This document shows positions 24,751 through 32,175 of a DNA stretch of 36,929 nucleotides, piece after piece (positions within the stretch are counted from its first letter, which is position 1; each line of letters starts with the position of its first letter). The DNA is from Candidatus Omnitrophota bacterium (GTDB lineage: Bacteria > Omnitrophota > Omnitrophia > Omnitrophales > JACQQS01): assembly GCA_016206925.1 (NCBI GenBank), contig JACQQS010000019.1:1-36929 (forward strand), in the 5' to 3' direction. The translations under genes were made by a program, and so were the position numbers. A model generated the notes under the pieces. That model saw only the letters and a program-made list of their open reading frames with translations. It was not told the DNA's origin and did no database searches.

Positions 24751-24824
24751 GCGGGCGTCGTATAATGGCATTACCCAAGCTTCCCAAGCTTGAGACGAGG
24801 GTTCGATTCCCTTCGCCCGCTCCA
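24751..24824 (+). tRNA. tRNA-Gly (anticodon CCC)
   Basis: The cloverleaf folds by eye. The acceptor GCGGGCG (24751-24757) pairs with CGCCCGC (24814-24820), discriminator T24821, and CCA is encoded. The anticodon stem CAAGC/GCTTG holds loop TTCCCAA, so the anticodon is CCC (codon GGG). The T arm is GAGGG..TTCGATT..CCCTT. The D arm includes AATGGCA. It sits between the permease and dusB, a modifier of tRNA. Confidence 0.95.
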
Positions 24825-24889
24825 TCCATGGATGGATGGCACCAATCTCGTGAAGGCTAGGATGGCCGACGCGAATAAGATTGGCGCCA
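24822..24889 (+). promoter_or_regulatory. structured RNA segment between tRNA-Gly and dusB
   Basis: A 14-base perfect palindrome (CCATCCATGGATGG, 24822-24835) is followed by a long hairpin: TGGCACCAATCT (24837-24848) pairs with AGATTGGCGCCA (24878-24889) with one mismatch. Inside it TCGTG pairs with CGCGA, then an AA/GA internal loop, then GGCT with GGCC. It may be the dusB leader or a processing/stop structure for the tRNA transcript. There is no good T run. Function unknown. Confidence 0.45.
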
Positions 24890-24907
24890 TTTAGGATTGT
24901 AACGTCG

Positions 24908-25918
24908 GTGGCGTTTACGTTGAAGCTTAAAAATCTAAATTTAACCTCATCCGTTTTCCAGTCTCCGATGGCCGGGTGTACGGACTTGGCATTCCGACTC
25001 GTGGCGCGAAAATTTGGAATGCAAATGGCCTACCCCGAAATGATTTCGGCCGAAGCGCTGGTCCGGCAAACCCGGCTCACCCTGGATATGATGAAAACGG
25101 TTCCGGAAGACAGGCCGCTTGGTCTCCAATTGGTGGGATCGGATCCCGACAGAATGGCAGAGGCTGCCCAAATTGTGGAAGAGATGGGGTTTGATCTTGT
25201 CGACGTAAACATCGGCTGTCCCGTGAAAAAAGTTACGGGGCAATGTGCGGGCTCGGCGCTTTTAAGGGAGCCGGCGCGGGCGCGTGAAATCTTTAAAAAA
25301 ATGTCCGATGCGGTTGAGAGAATCCCTCTCACGGTAAAGCTGCGATTAGGCTACAGTGATGCAAGTGGAAAAGAGGCGATCACCATTGCACGGGAAGCTG
25401 AAGATGCCGGTTTTTCTGCCGTTGCCGTTCATGGGCGAACGCGCAGCCAGGGCTACACCGGAAAGGCGGATTATGAAGCTATCGGCTGCGTCAAAAAGGC
25501 ACTGAAAATTCCTGTGATCGGGAATGGCGATGTTCGAGATCAAAAAAGCGCGCGGGAATTGCTTGAAAAAAGCGGTTGCGATGCAGTGATGATCGGACGG
25601 GGTGCTCTGGGCAATCCACGCATTTACGCTTTGATCGATGCGGTTATCGAACACCGGGATGTCCCGCCTCCTCTTACGCTTGAGGAAAAGCGGCAAGCTT
25701 TACGGTTGCACCTTGAGTATTTGCTGAATTTTGAGGGAGAATGGGCTTTGCCCAAGATGAGGCGGATAGGCGTTTGGTACTTTATGGGAGAACCTGGAGT
25801 TGCGCAGTTTCGCGAAAAGATTCAACGATGTGAACATGTTTCTGAAATGCGTGAACTGATCGAGTCATTCAATCTTTTGCCTTTAGAGGATAAATCGGAT
25901 CTAAAGGCTGTTGCGTAG
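24908..25918 (+). CDS. dusB: tRNA-dihydrouridine synthase (DusB-like)
   Basis: Dus enzymes use FMN to reduce uridines in tRNA loops. The family blocks are visible: FQSPMAGCTDLAFRLVARKFG, VGSDPDRMAEAAQIVEEMGFDLVDVNIGCPVKKVTGQCAGSALLREP with the catalytic Cys, AVHGRTRSQGYTGKADYEAI and VIGNGDVRDQKSARELLEKSGCDAVMIGRGALGNPRI. The C-terminal helical RNA-binding domain ends near residue 330. The start is uncertain: GTG 24908, TTG 24920 and TTG 24881 share the frame; 24920 gives the N-terminus closest to the family, while 24908 has TTAGGA 11 bases before it. Confidence 0.92.
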   Translation: MAFTLKLKNLNLTSSVFQSPMAGCTDLAFRLVARKFGMQMAYPEMISAEALVRQTRLTLDMMKTVPEDRPLGLQLVGSDPDRMAEAAQIVEEMGFDLVDVNIGCPVKKVTGQCAGSALLREPARAREIFKKMSDAVERIPLTVKLRLGYSDASGKEAITIAREAEDAGFSAVAVHGRTRSQGYTGKADYEAIGCVKKALKIPVIGNGDVRDQKSARELLEKSGCDAVMIGRGALGNPRIYALIDAVIEHRDVPPPLTLEEKRQALRLHLEYLLNFEGEWALPKMRRIGVWYFMGEPGVAQFREKIQRCEHVSEMRELIESFNLLPLEDKSDLKAVA

Positions 25919-25927
25919 GGCGGCATT

Positions 25928-26218
25928 ATGCTTCAAATGATTAAGACTTTCTTTCTTCATTACTTTCCGTATTGGGTTGTATTCGGTTTGCCGCTCCTTC
26001 TGTTATGGCGCCTCATTAAGTTGTTCAAGACCAAAGATCAGCCTCGCAATTATTATTTGGGCGGGATTATCCTCTACTTTGGAGTCGCCCTCTGGATACC
26101 GTATGCTTATTTTCGGCGGATCGTGGGGATAGAAATGTCGGTATTTCCATTTTTGATCCCGCATCTTGTGTGCACGTTTACGGGTGCACAGATGAAACGG
26201 CGTGCTTTAAAATCATAG
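25928..26218 (+). CDS. small membrane protein of unknown function
   Basis: I do not recognise this 96-residue protein. It has two hydrophobic segments (about 9-27 and 43-62) and possibly a third near 72-86. A positively charged loop (RLIKLFKTKDQPRN) lies between the first two. It begins nine bases after dusB and ends 15 bases before lipA, so it is probably in one operon with them. Confidence 0.6.
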   Translation: MLQMIKTFFLHYFPYWVVFGLPLLLLWRLIKLFKTKDQPRNYYLGGIILYFGVALWIPYAYFRRIVGIEMSVFPFLIPHLVCTFTGAQMKRRALKS

Positions 26219-26233
26219 CCACTGGAAGATCTT

Positions 26234-27109
26234 ATGACTACTCAAGCAGAATCGCTTAGGGTCCGTAGACGTTTGCCGGAATGGCTGAAAGTCAAGCGGC
26301 CTGGAAATTCAGCATATTTAGAAACAAAGTCGATGCTCCGGGCGCTGAATCTTCATACGGTTTGCGAGGAGGCGCGCTGTCCAAATATCGGAGATTGTTT
26401 TGGACATAGGACAGCCACATTCATGCTTATGGGCGAAATATGCACGCGGGGATGCAAATATTGTGCGGTTTCGAAAGGCCGTCCTCGTGCGATCGATTCT
26501 GACGAACCGGAGCATCTTGCTGAGGCGGTTTCTAAATTAGGCCTTAAGCATGTTGTGCTGACTTCAGTTGATCGTGATGATCTTGCGGACGGCGGAGCCG
26601 AACATTTTGCAAATACGGCCAAAGCCATAAAGCGGACTGTTCCTCAAGTGCGCATCGAAGCTCTTATCCCTGATTTTCGGGGTAATCGTGAAAACTTGCG
26701 TGCTGTACTGGAAAGCCCCGTCGATATTTTAAACCACAACACGGAAACAGTGCCCAGACTTTACCCGGAAGTGCGCGGCGGCGGACGTTACGAATGGACT
26801 CTCAATATTTTGCGATGGTCCAAAGAGTTGCGTCCGGAATTGCCTACGAAAAGCGGCCTGATGCTGGGGCTCGGCGAGGATAGAACCGAATTATTATTGG
26901 TGTTTCGTGATTTACGATTGGCGGGTTGCGATGTCCTTACGCTGGGTCAGTACTTGCAACCAACGCCGAAGCACAGAGAAGTGAGCCGGATTCTCACGCC
27001 TGCTGAATTTGATGAGCTTAAATTTCTCGCTCTTGAAATGGGATTCGCACACGCCGAATCCGGCCCCCTCGTCCGCAGTTCTTACCATGCTTGGGAGTAT
27101 GCGATTTAG
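26234..27109 (+). CDS. lipA: lipoyl synthase
   Basis: LipA is a radical SAM enzyme that inserts two sulfurs into octanoyl groups on lipoyl domains. The auxiliary cluster motif is CEEARCPNIGDC, and the radical SAM motif is CTRGCKYC. FMLMGEICTRGC, HVVLTSVDRDDLADGGAEHF, NHNTETVPRLYPEVR and KSGLMLGLGED are family blocks. The C-terminal RSSYHA gives the auxiliary-cluster serine. The length of 291 residues is normal. No lipB or lipM is visible nearby. Confidence 0.96.
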   Translation: MTTQAESLRVRRRLPEWLKVKRPGNSAYLETKSMLRALNLHTVCEEARCPNIGDCFGHRTATFMLMGEICTRGCKYCAVSKGRPRAIDSDEPEHLAEAVSKLGLKHVVLTSVDRDDLADGGAEHFANTAKAIKRTVPQVRIEALIPDFRGNRENLRAVLESPVDILNHNTETVPRLYPEVRGGGRYEWTLNILRWSKELRPELPTKSGLMLGLGEDRTELLLVFRDLRLAGCDVLTLGQYLQPTPKHREVSRILTPAEFDELKFLALEMGFAHAESGPLVRSSYHAWEYAI

Positions 27110-27887
27110 ATCGGTAAGCTTTTTCCGCAAAAGCAGTTCGATTTGCTTGGCGCTCCTGGTTTTCTGTGGAAATCTTGGATCACCGGCATTTGCGGAAAGT
27201 GATGATTACAAAGCAGAATGGTCTCAATTGCTCTCGAGCTATTTGGACGAGCGGTCTTTTGTTGATTACAAATCCTGGAAAAATAATGCTGAGGATCTTG
27301 CGAGATTGAATGATCTCGTGAAATATTTTGATGACGCCGAAATTGACTTTTCAGTCAGGAACAAACACCATCTGGCCTTGCTGATTAACGCATATAATGC
27401 TTTCGTGACAGCAAAGGTGTTGAAACAATACCCGCTGGATAACGTTCAGGCGGTACCAAAGTTTTTCTCGGCTCGGGACTATAAGCTTTCCGGTGAGGCG
27501 TTTTCTTTAAACGAAATTGAGGGAACGATTCGGAGTTTCGGCGACCAACGAATTTTTTCGGCATTGTCAAACGCCGTTAAAAGCGCGCCGCCTTTACGGA
27601 AACAGGCGTATACGGAAGGCAAGATCGAGTTAGAACTCGAGGAGCAGATGAAACGCTGGCTATCGAATGCAACATTAAATGAGTTTGATTGTTCTGACGG
27701 AAAGATTGGCGTATCGCCGGTATTTCTATGGTACAAAAGTGATTTTGGCGGAGATGATGATAAGATTAAAGAAATGCTGATGAAATATGGGCCTCCGGGA
27801 ATTTGGCGGAGGCAGGTTATGAACGGCCGTTGTGTGATAAGTTACATGGCGTACGATCATTCTTTGAATGACAGCAATCCAATTTAG
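27099..27887 (+). CDS. exported DUF547-family protein
   Basis: The protein has a signal peptide (residues about 1-32, hydrophobic SICLALLVFCGN, cleavage near AFA/ES) and a DUF547 domain after it. Its typical blocks are the WSQLLSSYLDERSFVDYKSW start, KHHLALLINAYNAFVTAKVL, SLNEIEGTIRSFGDQRIFSALSNAVKSAPPL and ISYMAYDHSLN at the end. DUF547 is widespread and of unknown function. The exact start is unclear: ATG 27099 overlaps the end of lipA and sits close to a GGGAG; ATG 27087 is an alternative. Confidence 0.82.
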   Translation: MRFRSVSFFRKSSSICLALLVFCGNLGSPAFAESDDYKAEWSQLLSSYLDERSFVDYKSWKNNAEDLARLNDLVKYFDDAEIDFSVRNKHHLALLINAYNAFVTAKVLKQYPLDNVQAVPKFFSARDYKLSGEAFSLNEIEGTIRSFGDQRIFSALSNAVKSAPPLRKQAYTEGKIELELEEQMKRWLSNATLNEFDCSDGKIGVSPVFLWYKSDFGGDDDKIKEMLMKYGPPGIWRRQVMNGRCVISYMAYDHSLNDSNPI

Positions 27888-27936
27888 ATAAAAAGTAGAA
27901 CCCGTGTTTCGAATCAGATTTTAAGGCTGTAAAAGA

Positions 27937-28224
27937 ATGAAGAGCGCGAATAAATCGGATGCCAAAGTTGTTATTTATACCCTCAATTATTGTCCGTACT
28001 GTTCCTGGGTTAAAGAATTATTTAAAAAACGGGGGATTGCATTCCAGGAAATTGATTTTACGGGTAACGATGCGTTACGTGCTGAGATCGCAGAAAGGTC
28101 CGGGCGGAATACGGCTCCGCAGGTTTTTGTGCGAGGTAAGTCCATCGGAGGGTATGAAGATGTTAAGCGCCTGGACGATCAGGGCCTTCTTTCAAAACTC
28201 CTTCTGAGAGTTGATCGCTGTTAA
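27937..28224 (+). CDS. grxC: glutaredoxin (class I, dithiol)
   Basis: The 95-residue protein has the thioredoxin fold with an active site CPYC (residues about 19-22) in VVIYTLNYCPYCSWVKELF. TAPQVFVRGKSIGGYEDVKRLD supplies the cis-Pro and the glutathione-binding GG(Y/F)D-type motif. It reduces disulfides with glutathione or a similar thiol. The N-terminus carries about nine polar residues ahead of the first strand. No reductase gene is nearby. It is the last housekeeping gene before the mobile-element debris. Confidence 0.93.
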   Translation: MKSANKSDAKVVIYTLNYCPYCSWVKELFKKRGIAFQEIDFTGNDALRAEIAERSGRNTAPQVFVRGKSIGGYEDVKRLDDQGLLSKLLLRVDRC

Positions 28225-28242
28225 AATCATCCTTCTTTCCTC

Positions 28243-28416
28243 TAGTACCTCATGACATTTTAATTTGTCAGTAGTGTCATTCCGGCCGACCCCGGATTTA
28301 ATCCGGGGGAGAGCCGGAATCCACGAAGAAGAAACTGGATTCCCGGCCCGACGCAAGGGCCGTCCCTTTCGGGACGCTTGCGCGGGAATGACAAAAATAA
28401 ATGTCACAAGGTACTA
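28243..28416. mobile_element. MITE-like palindromic element flanked by TA
   Basis: Terminal inverted repeats match at 15 of 17 positions: 28244-28260 (AGTACCTCATGACATTT) against the complement of 28399-28415. The element ends in TA on both sides, as expected for an insertion into TA. It contains no gene. It holds a nested inverted repeat (GTCATTCC at 28276-28283 and GGAATGAC at 28385-28392) and two perfect inner hairpins: CCCCGGAT/ATCCGGGG at 28290-28308 and CGTCCC/GGGACG at 28361-28376. The inner part resembles the GTCATTCC...GGAATGAC repeats common in several bacterial groups. Confidence 0.6.
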
Positions 28417-28422
28417 TGCAAA

Positions 28423-28596
28423 GTGTCGGGGCTGGCACGTTCGACGATTGCGCGTGGGTGGAAGGAGCTTGGAGGCGAACGTCAAAGTGCGGGTCCATCG
28501 CGCATTCGTTGTTGTGGTGCTGGCCGAAAGAGCTTGGTCGAAAAGGACAGCCGATTGTGGAAAGATTTGGAGTCGCTGGTGGAACCGGGCACCCGA
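28423..28596 (+). pseudogene. relic of an ISAzo13-family transposase
   Basis: One frame gives about 58 residues with the blocks VSGLARSTIARGWKEL, RIRCCGAGRKSLVEKD and WKDLESLVEPGTR. These fit the N-terminal region of ISAzo13-family (DDE_Tnp_ISAZ013) transposases: a helix-turn-helix, then the GxGRK linker, then a TxxDPxLxxxLExLVEPxTR-like helix. The match stops after TR and most of the catalytic domain is missing. The start is also lost; it abuts the MITE-like element. The family identification is from memory of motifs. Confidence 0.7.
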
Positions 28597-28663
28597 GTAT
28601 TTAAATTCTTAGGAAAAGTACTCTGGAATCCGCTATTATTTATAGCAAAGGGAGGGTATTTCC

Positions 28664-29371
28664 ATGTCTATTCGCGCTCTTGTGGAATCAGAATATGCAA
28701 GACAAACCGAGGCCTTAACGTCCAATGAGGCTTTCCAGATGCTCGAGACTGGTAAAGCTGATACCAAAGCTTATAATGTTTTCATCGCTAACGTCTGCAA
28801 AACCCACCTCAGAAGTCCACAGATTTTAGCTTTTCTATACTCGGTAGCTCCTCCTGCTAGCACAGAAGATGTTAAGCATAACATGCTTGAAGAACTCGGG
28901 CTTGACGAAGAAGGCATCCCGCATCCAAAACTTTTGATTAAGCTTGCTCAGCATGCTGGATTCAATGAGTGCGAAGTAAAGACGTTAGAAGTTCTTGCTC
29001 AAGATGAACTGAAAAGAATGACCTCAGAGCAAATTCTTTACGGGTCGATGAAAGAAATTGGCTTAAGCGCATTGCTTGAAACGGCATCTTTTGAATGGAT
29101 GTTATCACGACTTGCTAGCCAAATGGCCAAGTTCCTTGAAAAGCATCGAGGAATTTCAAAGGATGGTCTGGATTGGTTTTTGCATCATTCCGAAGTGGAT
29201 ATCCGTCATGCCGAGGAACAGTTAGATTCGATTGAAGAATATGTCAAATACTACCAGTTCGATCAATCGCATTTTGAATCTATCCTAGAACTTACTTTCC
29301 GAGAAAATGTTTTCATCAAACGGTATTTCGGTGAGATCGCTTTAGCCCGGCATTCAGGGATGCTGGACTAG
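28664..29371 (+). CDS. heme-oxygenase-like diiron oxidase (CADD/PqqC-like)
   Basis: This 235-residue all-helical protein belongs to the TenA/PqqC superfamily. The metal-binding pattern of diiron members (HDOs) is present: Glu77 in MLEELG with His87 in PHPKL, Glu144 in FEWML, and the HxxxDxxH triad His175-Asp179-His182. In CADD, the chlamydial para-aminobenzoate enzyme, the corresponding ligands are Glu81, His88, Glu142, His174, Asp178, His181, so spacing is almost identical. HDOs activate O2 for decarboxylation, desaturation, C-N or self-modification chemistry. A good ribosome site (GGGAGGG) precedes the ATG. It is the first gene of the cluster that follows the transposase relic. Substrate unknown. 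Confidence 0.8.
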   Translation: MSIRALVESEYARQTEALTSNEAFQMLETGKADTKAYNVFIANVCKTHLRSPQILAFLYSVAPPASTEDVKHNMLEELGLDEEGIPHPKLLIKLAQHAGFNECEVKTLEVLAQDELKRMTSEQILYGSMKEIGLSALLETASFEWMLSRLASQMAKFLEKHRGISKDGLDWFLHHSEVDIRHAEEQLDSIEEYVKYYQFDQSHFESILELTFRENVFIKRYFGEIALARHSGMLD

Positions 29372-29383
29372 CGTTTTAGTTTT

Positions 29384-30523
29384 ATGAGAATCAGAAATGC
29401 AACCTTCTACGCTTTAAAAATCCCCTTTGTTGAATCCTTTAGTCACAGTATTAAGACTCGAAAATTTTCTGACTCCATAATTGCCGGGCTTACCTCCGAA
29501 GATGGCGCAGTGGGTTACGGAGAAGGCGTTCCACGATCGTATGTGACAGGCGAAACGGTTGAAACTTGTCTAGATACGATGAAGAATCGACTTTGGCCGG
29601 CTGTTGCACAAATCGATTATTCTACGATTGCTTCGGCCAATGACTTGCCTAAAATTCCTGAAATAAAAAAAGATGGTGTCATTGCGTGGAACGCGGCGCA
29701 GACCGCTTTTGAATTAGCCTTGATTGATTGCCTGTTAAAACGCGAAAAGAGGCCTCTCTCAACCATTCTACCGCCCAAGCGTCAAACAGTAATTTATAGC
29801 GGCGTCATTACTTCTAGTTCAAAAGAGAAAGCCGTCCAACTTGCCAAATACCTCAAGCTTTTCGCTGTAAAACAAATCAAAGTAAAAATAGATGGCCAAA
29901 ACGACAAAGAAAGGCTGGCTGCTATTCGAGACACCGTTGGGCCGGATATTTCTTTGCGAGTGGATGCGAATGGAGCCTTTGATGTCAAACAAGCGATCGG
30001 CGTTCTCAAAGACATTGTGGGCATTAAGATTGATTGCATTGAACAACCCATTCCAAGGGGCAATGTTTCAGACCTCGCAAAAGTAAAAGCTGAATCGCCG
30101 ATTCCAGTGATGGTCGATGAATCGTTGGTTACTCTTGAAGATGCGGAAAATCTTATTTCTGCAAAAGCCTGTGATTTTTTTAATCTGCGGATTTCCAAAT
30201 GTGGCGGAGTATCCCAGACTTTACAAATAGCCAAAAAAGCAGAGGAAGCCGGGATGCGACTGCAGCTCGGAGCTCAAGTAGGCGAAACCGCTGTTCTCTC
30301 GGCGGCGGGACGGCATGTAGCCGCTTATCTGGACAGTTTAGAATTCGTCGAAGGCTCTTACGGAACAATGCTTCTTACCGAAGACATTTCCGATGAAAAG
30401 GTAGATTTCGGTCACGGAGGAAAAGCGCCCCTTTTGCGCGGAGAAGGACTTGGAGTTCATGTCCGGGAAGAAATCTTGAAAAAGTATGCTGACAAAGTGA
30501 TCGAATGCGGGAAGGTTAAATGA
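29384..30523 (+). CDS. enolase-superfamily enzyme (dipeptide epimerase / muconate cycloisomerase-like)
   Basis: The 379-residue protein has the capping domain (residues 1-125) and a TIM barrel. The catalytic set of the MLE subgroup is complete: KVK with Lys166/Lys168, metal ligands Asp194 (RVDANGAF), Glu220 (CIEQPI) and Asp245 (VMVDES), and Lys272 in RISKCGG. This group includes L-Ala-D/L-Glu epimerases, muconate cycloisomerases and o-succinylbenzoate synthases. Near the end FGHGGKAPLLRGEGLGV is typical. In this cluster a substrate made by the GH3 ligase (acyl-amino acid) or a dipeptide is plausible. Its end overlaps the GH3 start (ATGA). Confidence 0.86.
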   Translation: MRIRNATFYALKIPFVESFSHSIKTRKFSDSIIAGLTSEDGAVGYGEGVPRSYVTGETVETCLDTMKNRLWPAVAQIDYSTIASANDLPKIPEIKKDGVIAWNAAQTAFELALIDCLLKREKRPLSTILPPKRQTVIYSGVITSSSKEKAVQLAKYLKLFAVKQIKVKIDGQNDKERLAAIRDTVGPDISLRVDANGAFDVKQAIGVLKDIVGIKIDCIEQPIPRGNVSDLAKVKAESPIPVMVDESLVTLEDAENLISAKACDFFNLRISKCGGVSQTLQIAKKAEEAGMRLQLGAQVGETAVLSAAGRHVAAYLDSLEFVEGSYGTMLLTEDISDEKVDFGHGGKAPLLRGEGLGVHVREEILKKYADKVIECGKVK

Positions 30524-32175
30524 GTTTCGTTATCAATAGCCTGATTCGATCATACGGACTGCCTGCCAGCTTTCATTTTGATCAAACGGCCAAGAGTTGC
30601 CGGAAAACCCAATCCAATCTTTTGCTTAAGCTATTGCGTAAAAACGCGGCTTGTGCTTTTGGAACGACGCATGGTTTCGCAAGCATTAAATCAGCACAAG
30701 AGTACAGAAATCAAGTTCCCATTCGGGAATTTGAAGAATTTCGTCCTTATATCAATCACATTTTATCAGGAAAGAAATCAGTTCTGACCGTTGCCGACCC
30801 TGTGAGATTCAACGTGACAAGCGGCACGACCGGAGAGCCGAAATACATACCTGTAACCCTCGAAAACCAGAATCAAGAAATAAATCTTATTGGGCAATGG
30901 TATTACAGGGCATTGCGGGATCATCCAAAATTTTTGGATCACTTCCGGATTGCTATTATCAGTCCGCCCGTGGAAGGAAAAACCGAGCACGGCGTGCCTT
31001 TTGGCAGCGCCTCCGGTATGATCTTTCATCGAATTCCACAATTCATACGTCGGTTCTATGCCATCCCAACCGGAGTTTCGGAAATCAAGGACTACGAAGC
31101 ACGTTACTTTTTGATCGCAAGATTCGCGCTAGCTAAAAAGGTCTCTTTTCTTTTGACACCCAATCCCAGCACATTCATCCGATTGGCAGAAGTTATTGCC
31201 AAAGAGGCGGAAGCAATCATTCGCTCGATTCATGATGGCAAAGCAGGAAAAAACATCGAGCATTCAGCCTTATCAGAACGTCTTGTACCTGATCCCGATC
31301 GGGCGAGATTTCTTCAGAATGTTCTCGAGAAAACAAGTGCGCTTCAGCCCCGCGATGTATGGCCCGAGCTCAAGCTGCTTGCTTGTTGGCTTGGTGGAAG
31401 TGTGGGAATCCAAGCGCGAAAACTTTCCGGCTATTATGGAAACCTGCCTATCCGTGATATAGGTTACATGGCAAGCGAAGCCCACGCCACCCTACCCTAT
31501 AAGGACAATACACCTTCAGGCATTCTGGCCATCCAGACTAATTACTATGAATTTATTCCTGAAGAAAATCATGGGATCCAAAATCCGCCCGTTCTCTCAT
31601 GTCACGAACTTGAACGAGGAAAGCGTTACGCGATCTTGTTGACTACAACAAGCGGACTTTATCGGTACGATATTAACGACATTGTGGAAGTCACAGATTT
31701 TTATCATCAGACCCCTGTGCTCGCTTTTGTGCGTAAGGGGCGTGACATGACAAACATCACAGGCGAGAAAATGCATGCCAACCATTTTCTAGCTGCGATG
31801 GATGAAGCGCGCCGTCAGTTTGATCTATCTATCGAACAGTTTCGTGCTGTTCCGGATTTCGAGAATGGCCGTTATTGTATTTATGTGGAATTGAATGCCG
31901 GCGTTTCTGATGAAGCGCTAAGGGATCAGGTGATTCCTTTCATGGATCAGGCACTTGCAAAGGTGAATATTGAATATGCAGAAAAGCGGAAATCCAGACG
32001 CCTCAAGCTCCCCTATTTGGCTCTTATGCGGAAGGGCTGGTTTGACGATGAATGCAGAAGATCTATGGAGATGGGAAAAAGAGATATTCAATTCAAATGG
32101 CGCATCCTATGTTCTGAGGCGAGCCCGGAAGACTGTGCGGCTATAACAAAAACGATTGAAAACAGGAAAGATTAA
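30520..32175 (+). CDS. GH3-family acyl-amido synthetase
   Basis: GH3 enzymes adenylate a carboxylic acid and couple it to an amino acid (the plant jasmonate and auxin conjugases are the model). The 551-residue protein shows TSGTTGEPKYIPVT (residues 100-113, ATP-binding) and, later, GLYRYDINDIVEV and RKGRDMTNITGEKMHANHF, typical of the family's hinge and C-terminal domain. Bacterial GH3 proteins are known but scarcely studied. It overlaps the previous gene by four bases and the next by one. The acid and amino acid substrates are unknown; a benzoate made by the chorismatase-like gene is attractive. Confidence 0.88.
   Translation: MSFVINSLIRSYGLPASFHFDQTAKSCRKTQSNLLLKLLRKNAACAFGTTHGFASIKSAQEYRNQVPIREFEEFRPYINHILSGKKSVLTVADPVRFNVTSGTTGEPKYIPVTLENQNQEINLIGQWYYRALRDHPKFLDHFRIAIISPPVEGKTEHGVPFGSASGMIFHRIPQFIRRFYAIPTGVSEIKDYEARYFLIARFALAKKVSFLLTPNPSTFIRLAEVIAKEAEAIIRSIHDGKAGKNIEHSALSERLVPDPDRARFLQNVLEKTSALQPRDVWPELKLLACWLGGSVGIQARKLSGYYGNLPIRDIGYMASEAHATLPYKDNTPSGILAIQTNYYEFIPEENHGIQNPPVLSCHELERGKRYAILLTTTSGLYRYDINDIVEVTDFYHQTPVLAFVRKGRDMTNITGEKMHANHFLAAMDEARRQFDLSIEQFRAVPDFENGRYCIYVELNAGVSDEALRDQVIPFMDQALAKVNIEYAEKRKSRRLKLPYLALMRKGWFDDECRRSMEMGKRDIQFKWRILCSEASPEDCAAITKTIENRKD

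Noticed and set aside
28276..28392. CRISPR-like or attachment-site interpretation of the palindromic segment
   Set aside because: There is only one copy with nested inverted repeats, no direct repeats with spacers, no cas or integrase genes nearby.
28434..28449. TGGCACG...TTGC resembling a sigma-54 promoter
   Set aside because: The distance between GG and GC is 14 bases rather than the required 10, and the site lies inside the transposase relic.
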